A stretch of 64,000 nt of DNA, taken from positions 1-64,000 of the forward strand of contig NZ_FONX01000001.1 in assembly GCF_900113035.1 (NCBI RefSeq), written 5' to 3'. Every line of letters starts with the position of its first letter. The first letter of the stretch is position 1. Of this stretch, positions 32,537 through 41,302 are shown piece by piece. A model generated the notes under the pieces. It did not search any database, was not told the DNA's origin, and saw only the letters and a program-made list of their open reading frames with translations. The DNA is from Paracidovorax wautersii. GTDB lineage: Bacteria > Pseudomonadota > Gammaproteobacteria > Burkholderiales > Burkholderiaceae_C. The position numbers and the translations under genes were made by a program.

Positions 32537-33612
32537 CGGTCGGCCTTGCGGGGGTCGAGGGCGTCGCGCAGCGCGTCGCCCATGAAGGTGAGCAGCAGCA
32601 GCGTGCCGACCAGCACGGCGAAGGTGCTGAGCGAGATCCACCATGCGTCGATGTTGTTCTTGCCCTGGCTCAGCAGCTCGCCCAGGCTGGGCGTGCCGGC
32701 CGGAACGCCCAGGCCGAGGAAGTCCAGCGAGGTGAGCGAGAGGATGGCCGCGCTCATGCGGAACGGCAGGAAGGTGACCACCGGCGTCAGGCTGTTGGGC
32801 AGGATGTGGCGCCAGATGATCTGCCGGTTGGGCACGCCCAGGGCGCGCGCGGCCTTCACGTAGTCGAGCTGGCGGTTGCGCAGGAATTCGGCGCGCACGT
32901 AGTCCGACAGGCCCATCCAGCCGAAGAGGCTCAGCAGGATCAGCAGCAGCGCGAGGCTGGGCGAGAACAGCGCGCTGAAGATGATGAGCAGGTACAGCTC
33001 CGGCATGGAGCCCCAGATCTCGATGAAGCGCTGGAAGGCCAGGTCCGTCCTGCCGCCGAAGAAGCCCTGGATGGCGCCCGTGAGCAGGCCCAGCACCGTG
33101 CCGGTGAAGGTGAGCGCCAGGCCGAACAGCACGCTCACGCGGAAGCCGTAGAGCAGCTGCGCCACCATGTCGCGGCCCCGGTCGTCGGTGCCCAGCCAGT
33201 TATCGGCCGTGGGCGCCGAGGGGTTGGGCGACTTGGCGAAGTAGTTGATGGTGTTGGGACCGTAGGGATTGAGCGTGTAGAGCGCCCAGTTGCCGCCCGA
33301 GCGCAGCCGCTGCTGGATGTAGGGGTCCAGGTAGTCGGTGGGCGTGTCGAAGTCGCCGCCGAAGGTGGTTTCGGGGTAGGTCTTGAAGATCGGGAAATAG
33401 GTCTGCCCTTCGTAGCGCACGATGAGCGGCCGGTCGTTGCTGACCAGCTCCGCGCCCAGGCTGATGGCCACCAGCACACAGAAGACGATGAGGCTCCAGA
33501 AGCCCAGCCGGTTGCGCTTGAAGCGCAGCCAGGCCCGGCGCGAGGGCGACAGCGAGGGTGCAGGCGACGCGGGGGGCGTTGCGGGGATGGGGGACGGCGG
33601 CGTCGCGCTCAT
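32533..33612 (-). CDS. yejE: Peptide ABC transporter permease YejE
   Basis: This is a 359-residue inner-membrane permease of the DppC/OppC type. A Pro/Ser-rich N-terminus is followed by a first helix (GFWSLIVFCVLVAISLGAELV, about 34-54) and a periplasmic loop with FPIFKTYPETTFGGDFDTPTDYLDP, a YejE hallmark. The loop continues to WLGTDDRGRDMVAQLLYGFR and then five more helices. The EAA cytoplasmic loop is KAARALGVPNRQIIWRHILPNS. It overlaps yejF by 4 bases and starts 7 bases after yejB stops. Confidence 0.96.
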   Translation of the reverse strand: MSATPPSPIPATPPASPAPSLSPSRRAWLRFKRNRLGFWSLIVFCVLVAISLGAELVSNDRPLIVRYEGQTYFPIFKTYPETTFGGDFDTPTDYLDPYIQQRLRSGGNWALYTLNPYGPNTINYFAKSPNPSAPTADNWLGTDDRGRDMVAQLLYGFRVSVLFGLALTFTGTVLGLLTGAIQGFFGGRTDLAFQRFIEIWGSMPELYLLIIFSALFSPSLALLLILLSLFGWMGLSDYVRAEFLRNRQLDYVKAARALGVPNRQIIWRHILPNSLTPVVTFLPFRMSAAILSLTSLDFLGLGVPAGTPSLGELLSQGKNNIDAWWISLSTFAVLVGTLLLLTFMGDALRDALDPRKADR

Positions 33613-33619
33613 GGGGGGC

Positions 33620-34657
33620 TCAGTCGAACTTCACGCGCGGGTCCACCCACACGTAGCACAGGTCGCTCACGAGCTTGGTGACCAGCCCGATCAGCGTGAA
33701 GAGATAGAGCGTGCCCAGCACCACGGGGTAGTCGCGGCGGATCACGCTCTCATAGCTCAGCAGGCCCAGGCCATCGAGCGAGAACAGGGTCTCGATCAGC
33801 AGCGAGCCGGTGAAGAAGGCGCCGATGAAGGCCGCCGGAAAGCCCGTGACGATGGGGATCAGCGCGTTGCGGAAGACGTGCTTCCAGAGCACCTGCCGCT
33901 CCGAAAGCCCCTTGGCCCGCGCCGTCAGCACGTACTGCTTGCGGATCTCCTCCAGGAAGGCGTTCTTGGTCAGCATGGCCGTCACCGCGAAGCTGCCCGC
34001 CACCATGGCCGTCACGGGGAGGGTGATGTGCCACAGGTAATCCGCGATGCGCGCACCCCAGCCCAGCTGGTCCCAGTTGGACGAGGTCAGCCCCCGCAGC
34101 GGGAACCATTGCAGCTGCCCGCCGAAGATGACCAGCAGCGCCACGCCCAGCACGAAGCCGGGAATGGCATAGCCCACCAGGATGATCAGCGTGGTCACCA
34201 GATCGAAGCGCGAGCCGGCGCGCACCGCCTTGGCCACGCCCAGCGGCACGGCCACCAGATAGCTGATGAAGAAGGTCCAGAGGCCCAGGCTGATGGAGAC
34301 GGGCAGCTTTTCCTTGACCAGCTCCCACACGCTCTTGTTCTGGAAGAAGCTGCGGCCCAGATCGAAGCGGGCGAACTGGCCCAGCATCTGCCAGAAGCGC
34401 TCGTGCGCCGGCTTGTCGAAGCCGTAGAGCGCCTTGATCTGCTCCAGCCGTTTAGGGTCCACGCCCTGGTCGCCGCGGTAGTTCATGCCGCCCGATTCGA
34501 GCCCGCCGCCGCCCTTGCCGGCGGCGGTGCGCGCCTCGGCCAGGTACTGCTCCACCGGGCCGCCCGGCACGAACTGGATCACCACGAAGGTCAGCAGCAG
34601 CACGCCCAGCAAAGTGGGCAGCATCAACAGGAGACGTTTGGCGATATAGGCGAGCAT
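33620..34657 (-). CDS. yejB: Peptide ABC transporter permease YejB
   Basis: This is a 345-residue permease of the DppB/OppB type. The N-terminal helix is LLLMLPTLLGVLLLTFVVIQFVPGGPVEQ, then a large periplasmic loop with GGMNYRGDQGVDPKRLEQIKALYGFDKPAHERF and five further helices. The EAA loop reads LTARAKGLSERQVLWKHVFRNALIPIV. The long Gly-rich insert near 45-58 is typical of YejB. It begins 243 bases after yejA; the gap contains repeat sequence, so yejB may also have its own promoter. Confidence 0.96.
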   Translation of the reverse strand: MLAYIAKRLLLMLPTLLGVLLLTFVVIQFVPGGPVEQYLAEARTAAGKGGGGLESGGMNYRGDQGVDPKRLEQIKALYGFDKPAHERFWQMLGQFARFDLGRSFFQNKSVWELVKEKLPVSISLGLWTFFISYLVAVPLGVAKAVRAGSRFDLVTTLIILVGYAIPGFVLGVALLVIFGGQLQWFPLRGLTSSNWDQLGWGARIADYLWHITLPVTAMVAGSFAVTAMLTKNAFLEEIRKQYVLTARAKGLSERQVLWKHVFRNALIPIVTGFPAAFIGAFFTGSLLIETLFSLDGLGLLSYESVIRRDYPVVLGTLYLFTLIGLVTKLVSDLCYVWVDPRVKFD

Positions 34658-34684
34658 GCAGTCAGTCAGGGGATTTCAGGCTTG

Positions 34685-34702
34685 AGAACGTGTTCACGTT
34701 CT
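34685..34702. repeat. Isolated terminal-repeat palindrome of the 270-bp element
   Basis: AGAACGTGTTCACGTTCT is an 8-bp inverted repeat with a TT centre. Its outer bases equal the ends of the 270-bp element, as if left and right ends were joined with the interior lost. It lies in the yejA-yejB gap and could also fold as a small hairpin in the mRNA. Confidence 0.6.
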
Positions 34703-34739
34703 GAGTGCTCCACAGCGCTGCGAGCCGCCCAGCCCTACG

Positions 34740-34895
34740 AAACCGGCGCGGCGCTACACATCCGATGGCCGCGGAGCAGGCCATGCCAGCGGACACCGTG
34801 GAACTGGCTTCGCCAGGCCACCGGTGTCGTCCCCCTGCCCGCCGTGCGCAGCACGGCGAGAGCGGGGGGATGGCGCGCAGCGCCTCAGGGGGGTG
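34740..34895. repeat. GC-rich intergenic repeat between yejA and yejB
   Basis: The segment contains CCGTGCGCAGCACGGCG, a run of G, and GGCGCGCAGCGCCTCAGG followed by GGGG. On the minus strand it reads CCCCCCTGAGGCGCTGCGCG, the core of a common intergenic repeat I know from Comamonadaceae. No open frame is supported. It may act as an mRNA stability element between yejA and yejB. Confidence 0.5.
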
Positions 34896-34900
34896 ATCTC

Positions 34901-36712
34901 TCACCGGCTCCACCAGGTGGACATGGCCCATTCCTCGGCCCGCGCGTAAGGCGGCATGGGCGCGCGGTAGGCCAGGCGCTGCTGGTTGTAGACGACGCGG
35001 TGCGACGACAGGAACCACTGCGGAATGAGGTAGTGGCTGTGCATGATGACGCGGTCCAGCGCCCGGCAGGCGGGCAGCAGATCGGCCTTGGAATCGGCAC
35101 GGGTCAGCGCCTTCACCAGCGCATCGACGGCCGGGCTCTTCACGCCCGCATGGTTGCTGGCGCCTTCCACGTCGGCGCGCTGGCTGCCGAAGAGCTCCTG
35201 CATGTCCTGGCCCGGGTTGTAGGTGCCGGGGTAGTTGAGCGTGATGATGTCGAAGTCGTATTTATCCATGCGCTGCAGGTAGAGCGCGAAGTCCACCGAT
35301 GAAAAGCGCTGCGTGATGCCCAGCTTTTCGAGGTTGCGCATCCAGGGCGTGACGGTGCGCGCGCCGACTTCCTTGCTGTCCAGGTATTCGAGCACCATGG
35401 GCTGGCCCTGGGCGTTGCGCAGCGCGCCGTCACGGTAGGTCCATCCGGCATCGGCCAGCAGCTGGCGGGCGCGGCGCAGGTTGTCGCGCAGCGAATGGCC
35501 CTCGCCTTCGGTCGTGGGCGGCTGGTACATGGGGCCGAACACCGCGTCGGGCACCTTGCCGCGCCAGGGTTCGAGCAGCTTCAGCTCCTCGGGCCCGGGC
35601 GTACCGGTGGCCTGGCAGTCGGTGTTGCCGAAGAGGTCGGTCACGCGCGGATAGCCGCCGTAGAACATCTGGCGGTTCATCCAGTCGTAGTCCAGCGCCA
35701 GGCCCAGCGCCTCGCGCACGCGCACGTCCTTCAGCAGCGGCCGGCGCGTGTTGAGCACGTAGCTCTGGAAGCCCGCCGGCAGCTGGTGCTTGAGTTCCTT
35801 CTTGACCAGCACGCCCTGCTTGAAGAGCTTGCCGTCGATGCGGCGCGCCCAGTCGCCCGCCGAATAGACGGTCATGAAGTCGAACTCGCCGGCCTTCAGC
35901 GCCTCCAGCCGGGCGGTGTTGTCCTTGTAGATCTTGACCGTGATGCGGTCGAAGTTGTATTCGCCCCGGTTCACGTTCAGGTCGCGCCCCCAATACTGGG
36001 GGTCGCGCACGTAGGTGATGTCGCGCCCGAAGGCCACCGGCCCGATGCGGTAGGGGCCGCTGCCGATGGGCGTGTCGATCACGATCTCGTCGAAGCGTTT
36101 GGTCTTGCCGCTCGCATCGCGCCCCCAGGCGCGGCTGAAGATGGGCAGGCTGCCCACCGTGAGCGGCAGCTCGCGGTTGGACTGCTTGAAGCGAAAGCGC
36201 ACCGTGCGCCGGTCCAGCACATCGACGCCCGCCACGTCCTGCAGCAGGGTTGCGTAGCTGGGCGATGCGTAGGGGCCGGTCAGCGTTTCGTAGGTGTACT
36301 TGACGTCGGCGGCCTCGACCGGGCTGCCGTCGTGAAAGCGCGCCTCGGGCCGCATGCGGAAGGTGGCGCTCAGGTGGTCGGGCGGCACTTCGACGTCTTC
36401 GGCCAGCAGGCCGTAGCCGGAGGCGGTCTCGTCCATGGAGCCGGCCAGCAGCGTGTCGAACAGCAGGGTCGAGAGATAGGCCGGCGGCGAGCCCTTCATC
36501 GTGAAGGGGTTGTACTTGTCGAAGGTGGAGTAGCGCAGGTTGCTCACCATGCGCAGCTCGCCGCCCTTGGGCGCGTCGGGGTTCACATAGCCGAAGTGCG
36601 CGAAGCCGGCGGGGTACTTGAGGTCGCCCCACAGCGCATAGCCATGCGCGGCCCAGGCCGGCACGGCACACAGAGAGCTTCCCCAGAGCAGACAGATCGC
36701 CAAGAACCGCAT
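34901..36712 (-). CDS. yejA: Periplasmic oligopeptide-binding protein YejA
   Basis: This is a 603-residue solute receptor of the SBP_bac_5 (DppA/OppA) family, which captures peptides for YejBEF. The start at 36712 gives a standard signal peptide ([21 protein letters not shown], cut before AHGYALWGD). An ATG six codons upstream is also open. Family marks are [46 protein letters not shown] and [21 protein letters not shown]. It heads the yejABEF operon and is divergent from fabI across 108 bases. Confidence 0.95.
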   Translation of the reverse strand: MRFLAICLLWGSSLCAVPAWAAHGYALWGDLKYPAGFAHFGYVNPDAPKGGELRMVSNLRYSTFDKYNPFTMKGSPPAYLSTLLFDTLLAGSMDETASGYGLLAEDVEVPPDHLSATFRMRPEARFHDGSPVEAADVKYTYETLTGPYASPSYATLLQDVAGVDVLDRRTVRFRFKQSNRELPLTVGSLPIFSRAWGRDASGKTKRFDEIVIDTPIGSGPYRIGPVAFGRDITYVRDPQYWGRDLNVNRGEYNFDRITVKIYKDNTARLEALKAGEFDFMTVYSAGDWARRIDGKLFKQGVLVKKELKHQLPAGFQSYVLNTRRPLLKDVRVREALGLALDYDWMNRQMFYGGYPRVTDLFGNTDCQATGTPGPEELKLLEPWRGKVPDAVFGPMYQPPTTEGEGHSLRDNLRRARQLLADAGWTYRDGALRNAQGQPMVLEYLDSKEVGARTVTPWMRNLEKLGITQRFSSVDFALYLQRMDKYDFDIITLNYPGTYNPGQDMQELFGSQRADVEGASNHAGVKSPAVDALVKALTRADSKADLLPACRALDRVIMHSHYLIPQWFLSSHRVVYNQQRLAYRAPMPPYARAEEWAMSTWWSR

Positions 36713-36820
36713 GCGACAATTCTGCACCACGGCGGCGGCAGGCCCGCGCTGGCAGGGCCTATGGCCCGCCGGCCCATCCGGCCGCCCTCCCTACCGCATT
36801 TCCACTGGAGAGAACTACAA

Positions 36821-37618
36821 ATGGGTTTCCTGACCGGCAAGAAGCTGCTCATCACGGGCGTTTTGTCCAACCGCTCCATCGCCTACGGCATCGCCAAGGC
36901 ATGCCACGCGCAAGGCGCCGAGCTGGCCTTCAGCTACGTGGGCGAGCGCTTCAAGGACCGCATCACCGACTTCGCCGCCGAGTTCGACTCCAAGCTGATC
37001 TTCGACTGCGACGTGGCGAGCGACGAGCAGATCGAGCGCATGTTCGCCGACCTGTCGGCCACCTGGCCGAAGTTCGACGGCTTCGTGCACAGCATCGGCT
37101 TCGCGCCGCGTGAAGCCATCGCCGGCGACTTCCTCGAAGGCCTGTCGCGCGAATCGTTCCGCATCGCGCACGACATCAGCGCCTACAGCTTCCCCGCCAT
37201 GGCCAAGGCCGCCCTGCCCTACCTGAACGACAAGGCCGCCGTGCTCACCCTGAGCTACCTGGGTGCCCTGCGCGCCGTGCCCAACTACAACACCATGGGC
37301 CTGGCCAAGGCCAGCCTGGAAGCCAGCGTGCGCTACCTGGCCGAATCGCTGGGCCCCAAGGGCATGCGCGCCAACGGCATCAGCGCCGGCCCGATCAAGA
37401 CCCTGGCCGCCAGCGGCATCAAGGACTTCGGCAAGCTGCTGGGCACCGTGGCCGACGCCTCGCCCCTGCGCCGCAACGTGACCATCGAGGACGTGGGCAA
37501 TGCCGCGGCCTTCCTGCTGTCGGACCTCGCCAGCGGCGTGACGGCCGAGATCATGTATGTGGACGGCGGCTTCAGCCAGACCGGCGGCATCAGCCGCGAC
37601 AGCGCCAATCTGGCCTGA
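36821..37618 (+). CDS. fabI: Enoyl-[acyl-carrier-protein] reductase (NADH) FabI
   Basis: FabI performs the last reduction step of each fatty acid elongation cycle and is the triclosan/isoniazid-type target. The 265-residue short-chain dehydrogenase begins [20 protein letters not shown] with the FabI-type nucleotide-binding signature. The catalytic Tyr and Lys are in NYNTMGLAK (Tyr-x6-Lys). A GGAGAG ribosome site lies 10 bases before the ATG. A hairpin terminator follows 60 bases after the stop. Confidence 0.98.
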   Translation: MGFLTGKKLLITGVLSNRSIAYGIAKACHAQGAELAFSYVGERFKDRITDFAAEFDSKLIFDCDVASDEQIERMFADLSATWPKFDGFVHSIGFAPREAIAGDFLEGLSRESFRIAHDISAYSFPAMAKAALPYLNDKAAVLTLSYLGALRAVPNYNTMGLAKASLEASVRYLAESLGPKGMRANGISAGPIKTLAASGIKDFGKLLGTVADASPLRRNVTIEDVGNAAAFLLSDLASGVTAEIMYVDGGFSQTGGISRDSANLA

Positions 37619-37678
37619 TCGGGAACTGATCGATCGGGCCAAGACGGCTGGCACACGCCGGCCTCGGCCCCAAGCGAC

Positions 37679-37710
37679 AAGGGCGCGGGACTTCACGGTC
37701 CCGCGCCCTT
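37679..37710 (+). terminator. Terminator hairpin after fabI
   Basis: AAGGGCGCGGGAC and GTCCCGCGCCCTT form a perfect 13-bp stem with a six-base loop. The T tract after it is weak (TTGGCATTT), so termination efficiency is uncertain. Confidence 0.65.
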
Positions 37711-37827
37711 GGCATTTCTGGGGGCCGGTGGGCGGTCGATCTAGCAGGAGCTCTTGAAGGGGAGAGCGAGGATGTAAGCCGCACGGCGAGTGACGGCAGC
37801 CGGCATCGCAGCGGCGGGGTGGCACTA

Positions 37828-38097
37828 AGAACGTGTTTACGATCTCGCAGGGGATCGCGTTGGAACGCAATCGGGATGAGTGGATGCCTCGGATGCGCCG
37901 CATGGACTCGTGTCCATGCAAGCAGCCGGGGCGTTCAATCGCCCGATTGCGCTCCAACCCGAAGGGCAGCTACGTCGGCGGGCGGTCTGCGGCGTTGCGG
38001 CGCTTGTGGATAGCCGTGCTATCCACTGCGCACCGCGCCTTGCATCCCATCCCGCCGACGTAGCTGCGCGACCCATGGGAGATCGTAAACACGTTCT
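37828..38097 (+). repeat. 270-bp inverted-repeat element, copy 2
   Basis: Perfect 19-bp terminal repeats (AGAACGTGTTTACGATCTC and its complement) enclose an interior near-identical to copies 1 and 3. Flanking bases are CTA on the left and AAG on the right, nearly the same as around copy 1, which points to a preferred target rather than a clear duplication. It sits between fabI and the YitT gene. The bases from 37711 to 37827 hold nothing I can identify. Confidence 0.85.
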
Positions 38098-38220
38098 AAG
38101 GCCGCCCGAAAGCCTCATGGTTTTCCCTAGAATCGCAGCCTTCCTCCCGAGCGAGGCCGGGCGCGCGAACGGTGCGGCATCGGCAGCGCCGGCCCCGCCA
38201 GCAGCCCCTTTTTTTGCACC

Positions 38221-38844
38221 ATGAGCCGCACCGCCACCGCACCGTCCCCCGCCGTCCCCCATTCCGCGCCGGAGGACGCGCTCGCGCTCTTCACCGGCGT
38301 GCTGCTGATCTCGATCGGCGTGGCCTTCTTCACCGGCGCCGGCCTGCTCACGGGCGGCACGGCCGGGCTGGCTTTTCTGGCGCACTACGCCACGGGCGTG
38401 GGCTTCGGCGCGCTCTTCTTCGTGCTGAACCTGCCCTTCTACTGGCTGGCCTGGCGCAAGATGGGGCGCAGCTTCACATTCAAGACCTTCGCCGCCGTGC
38501 TGCTGCTGTCGGTGCTGACCACGCTGCAGCCGCACTTCCTGCAGTTCGCGCAGCTGCAGCCGCTCTATGCCGCCATCGCGGGCGGGCTCATCACCGGCAC
38601 GGGCTTTCTGGTGCTGTTCCGCCACCGCTGCAGCCTGGGCGGCGTGGGCATCCTGGCCCTCTACCTGCAGGACCGCTACGGCTGGCGCGCCGGCAAGGTG
38701 CAGATGGGCATCGACTGCTGCATCGTGCTGCTGGCCCTGCTCACGGTGGAGCCGCTGCGCGTGGCCTATTCCATCGTGGGCGCGGTGGCGCTCAACCTGG
38801 TGCTGGCGCTCAACCACCGGCCGGGGCGCTACACGGCGGTCTGA
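38221..38844 (+). CDS. YitT-family membrane protein
   Basis: This 207-residue inner-membrane protein of the YitT/YczE superfamily (DUF161) has five to six hydrophobic segments: about 21-42 (LFTGVLLISIGVAFFTGAG), 44-62, 64-84 (FGALFFVLNLPFYWLAW), 94-106, 119-135 and 160-195. TGGTAGLAFLAHYATGVGFG and RHRCSLGGVGILALYLQDRYGWRAGKVQMGID are the conserved family blocks. Function is unknown across the family; export of small molecules has been proposed. Its stop codon overlaps an isolated end of the 270-bp repeat. Confidence 0.9.
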   Translation: MSRTATAPSPAVPHSAPEDALALFTGVLLISIGVAFFTGAGLLTGGTAGLAFLAHYATGVGFGALFFVLNLPFYWLAWRKMGRSFTFKTFAAVLLLSVLTTLQPHFLQFAQLQPLYAAIAGGLITGTGFLVLFRHRCSLGGVGILALYLQDRYGWRAGKVQMGIDCCIVLLALLTVEPLRVAYSIVGAVALNLVLALNHRPGRYTAV

Positions 38845-38861
38845 GATCGTGAACACGTTCT
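38843..38861. repeat. Isolated terminal repeat overlapping the yitT stop codon
   Basis: GAGATCGTGAACACGTTCT matches the right terminal repeat of the 270-bp element (T-to-G variant as in the left end of copy 3). Its first two bases are part of the TGA stop of the YitT gene. No matching left end is visible nearby. Confidence 0.65.
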
Positions 38862-38893
38862 GAGCGCCGGGCATTGCGTATCATCTGGCCACC

Positions 38894-39361
38894 ATGCGCT
38901 CCCGCTTTCGCCTCCTGCTGCTGTTGATCGTGCTCACGGCCCTGCGCGGGCTCGCCGGCCCGGCCATGGCCGCCGGCATGGCGCTGCCACAGGGGCCGGC
39001 AGCCGTGGTGCAGATGGCCGCAAGCCATGCCCACGGCGCCACGGCGGCGCATGACGGCGCACTCCACGCGGCTCATGAAGAACACGGCGCCGACAGCTTG
39101 GCGCATGCCTCTTCCGCCACGCCCTGCCATGGCGACATCGCCTTACCCGCCGCTCACGATTGCGGGCCGGGCCACGGCGGCGATCCCTCCACCCCATCCC
39201 ACGCGGCCTGTGCAGATTGCGAGATCTGCCACACGGCCCTGCTGGCGCCCGCCGTGGGCGCCACGCCCCCTGCGGCCCGCCACGCCGGCCGCATGACCGC
39301 TGCCGCCACGCGCTTTGCCAGCGCCGGCGCGGCGCTGCCCATCAAGCCGCCCATTTCCTGA
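38894..39361 (+). CDS. Secreted His-rich protein of the copper operon
   Basis: This is a 155-residue protein with a signal peptide (LLLLLIVLTALRGLAGPAMA). The mature chain is very rich in His, Ala and Gly (SHAHGATAAHDGALHAAHEE, HDCGPGHGG) and has a cysteine cluster CADCEICHTALLAP. The composition suggests periplasmic metal binding, most likely copper given the neighbours. It resembles DUF2946-type proteins in its size and C-terminal CxxC, but I cannot assign it firmly. It is the first gene of the operon leading to the multicopper oxidase. Confidence 0.7.
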   Translation: MRSRFRLLLLLIVLTALRGLAGPAMAAGMALPQGPAAVVQMAASHAHGATAAHDGALHAAHEEHGADSLAHASSATPCHGDIALPAAHDCGPGHGGDPSTPSHAACADCEICHTALLAPAVGATPPAARHAGRMTAAATRFASAGAALPIKPPIS

Positions 39362-39472
39362 AGCCGACGCCCTTGGTGCGTCCGCGATGTGCCGCATCCG
39401 CCGCCCGGGGCGGGTGCCGGTGCGTAGCGCACGCACTTCGCCTTGTCCCGTCCACCGCTTCAGGAGATGCCC

Positions 39473-39811
39473 ATGCGCGCCTTGCCACGTCTTCCCGCCG
39501 CTCTTTGCCTCTTCGTTCTCTTGGCCTTGGCTGCGCTGCCGCCGCGCGGGGCGCAGGCCCAGGGCCTGGCGCCCGCCGCCGATCCGGCCGCAGCCACAGC
39601 GCCGCTCGCCCTGCCCCCACTGCCCCATGTGGCAGCGGGCCTGGATGCGCCCCCGGCCGACTGGCGGGCCGCCAATCAGGCTGTCACCACAGGTGCCAAC
39701 GGCCATGAAGGCCACGGCGACCACCCCAGTCCGGCTGCATCGCCCACTGCACCGTCCGCATCAGCGGGCTCGCACAGCCACCACGGCCACGGCGCGGAGG
39801 CCCGGCCATGA
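39473..39811 (+). CDS. Small secreted His-rich protein
   Basis: The product is 112 residues with a signal peptide (PAALCLFVLLALAALPPRGAQA) and a C-terminal His-rich tail (GSHSHHGHGAEARP). The start at 39473 has AGGAG six bases upstream; an ATG at 39467 would overlap that site. A conserved-looking segment LDAPPADWRAANQAVTTGA precedes the tail. Its stop overlaps the next ATG by 4 bases, so it is co-translated with the TolC-type lipoprotein. It may be a periplasmic copper-binding peptide. Confidence 0.65.
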   Translation: MRALPRLPAALCLFVLLALAALPPRGAQAQGLAPAADPAAATAPLALPPLPHVAAGLDAPPADWRAANQAVTTGANGHEGHGDHPSPAASPTAPSASAGSHSHHGHGAEARP

Positions 39812-41301
39812 GCCCGCGTCCCCACCGCGGCTCCCGCACCGCCGCAGCGGCGGCGGCGCTCACCTTGTCGGCCACGCTGCTCGCCGGCTGCGCCAGCGTG
39901 TCTCCCGACGGCCTGCGCTCCGAGGTGCAGGCGCTCGCGCAAGGCCGCACGGCCGGCGTCGATGCGCCCGCGCTGCCCGCAGCGGATGCGGCAGCCCAGG
40001 CCGAGGCGCAGGCCGCCATCCAGCGCTGGCTGGCCGAGCCGCTCACCGCCGACACCGCCGTGCGCATCGCCCTGCTGAACCACCCGGGCCTGCAGGCACG
40101 GCTGGCGCAGCTGGGCGTGCAGGACGCCGACCGCGTGCGCGCCCTCACGCTGCCCAACCCGCGCCTGGGCATCGGCCGGCTGGTGAACGGGCATGAGCGC
40201 GAGATCGAACGCAGCCTCTCCTTCGGCCTGATCGATCTCGTCACCCTGCCCTGGCGCGCGCGCTGGCAGGCCCAGGCGCTGCAGCAGGCCACGCTCTCGG
40301 CCGCCGAAGAGGTGGCCCGGCGCGCCACCGAGGCCCGCCGCGCCTGGATCACCGCCGTGGCCGCGCAGCAGGTGCTGGCGGCGCACGAGCGCATGCACGA
40401 AGCGGCCGAAGTCGGCGCCGAGCTGGCCCGGCGCATGGCCCGCGTCGGCCACTGGAGCCGCCTGCAGGAAGCCCGCGAGCAGGCCGCGCTGGCCGGCAGC
40501 GGCGCCCGGCTGGCGCAGGCGCGCCTGGCCGCCGCCACGGCGCACGAGGAACTGGCCCGCGCCCTGGGCCTCTGGGGCGCCTCGGCGCAGTTCACGCTGG
40601 CGGGCCGCCTGCCCGAACTGCCCGCCCAGCCCCTGGCGGCGGACGGCATCGAGGCCCGCGCACTGCGCGAGCGGCTCGACGTGCAGGCCGCCCGCCTGGC
40701 GCTGGAACGCACGGCCGACCAGCAGGGCACGAGCGGCATCGCCAGCGTGTTCGGCGACATCGGCCTGCGCTACCAGCGCAACACCACCACCAGCCGCGAC
40801 GCCGCCGCCCAGAGCGACATGCAGCGCGACGTGCAGCGCGGCTGGGAACTGGCCCTGCCTCTGCCCCTCTTCGACTGGGGCGGCGCCGCCAGCGCCCGCG
40901 CGCGCGCCCTCACGCAGCAAAGCGCCGCCGAACTGCAGCACACGGCCCTGGGCGCGCGCAGCGAAGTCCGCACCCGCTGGCTGGCCTACCGCACCGCGTG
41001 GGAGCTGGCCCGCCAGCAGGCCGATGCCGTGGTGCCGCTGCAGCGCGCCATCCAGGAAGAGACCCTGCTGCGCTACAACGGCATGCTCGCCAGCGTGTGG
41101 GACCTGCTGGCCGAAGCCCGCGCCAGCACCGCCGCCGTCGCCCAGGCCACCCAGGCGCAGCGCGACTTCTGGCTGGCCGATGCCGACCTGCAGTTCGCCA
41201 TCACCGCCGGCTCGCCCGGCCCCGGTGCCATCGCCAGCGCCGGAACCCTCGCGGCTGCACTGTCCGCACCCTCCACCTCTTCCTCGTCCGCAGGCCACTG
41301 A
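39808..41301 (+). CDS. TolC/CusC-type outer membrane lipoprotein
   Basis: This 497-residue outer membrane factor has a lipoprotein signal (SATLLAGCASVS, lipobox LLAGC). The conserved WLAEPLTADTAVRIALLNHPGLQARLAQLGVQDADR opening is typical of CzcC/CusC-like efflux channels. Long alpha-helical hairpins (VARRATEARRAWITAVAAQQ, LAYRTAWELARQQADAV) repeat twice, as in TolC. No RND pump or membrane fusion protein is adjacent. As in other copper-oxidase clusters, this factor may work with pumps encoded elsewhere. It overlaps the previous gene by 4 bases and precedes the oxidase by one base. Confidence 0.85.
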   Translation: MSPRPHRGSRTAAAAAALTLSATLLAGCASVSPDGLRSEVQALAQGRTAGVDAPALPAADAAAQAEAQAAIQRWLAEPLTADTAVRIALLNHPGLQARLAQLGVQDADRVRALTLPNPRLGIGRLVNGHEREIERSLSFGLIDLVTLPWRARWQAQALQQATLSAAEEVARRATEARRAWITAVAAQQVLAAHERMHEAAEVGAELARRMARVGHWSRLQEAREQAALAGSGARLAQARLAAATAHEELARALGLWGASAQFTLAGRLPELPAQPLAADGIEARALRERLDVQAARLALERTADQQGTSGIASVFGDIGLRYQRNTTTSRDAAAQSDMQRDVQRGWELALPLPLFDWGGAASARARALTQQSAAELQHTALGARSEVRTRWLAYRTAWELARQQADAVVPLQRAIQEETLLRYNGMLASVWDLLAEARASTAAVAQATQAQRDFWLADADLQFAITAGSPGPGAIASAGTLAAALSAPSTSSSSAGH

Positions 41302-41302
41302 C

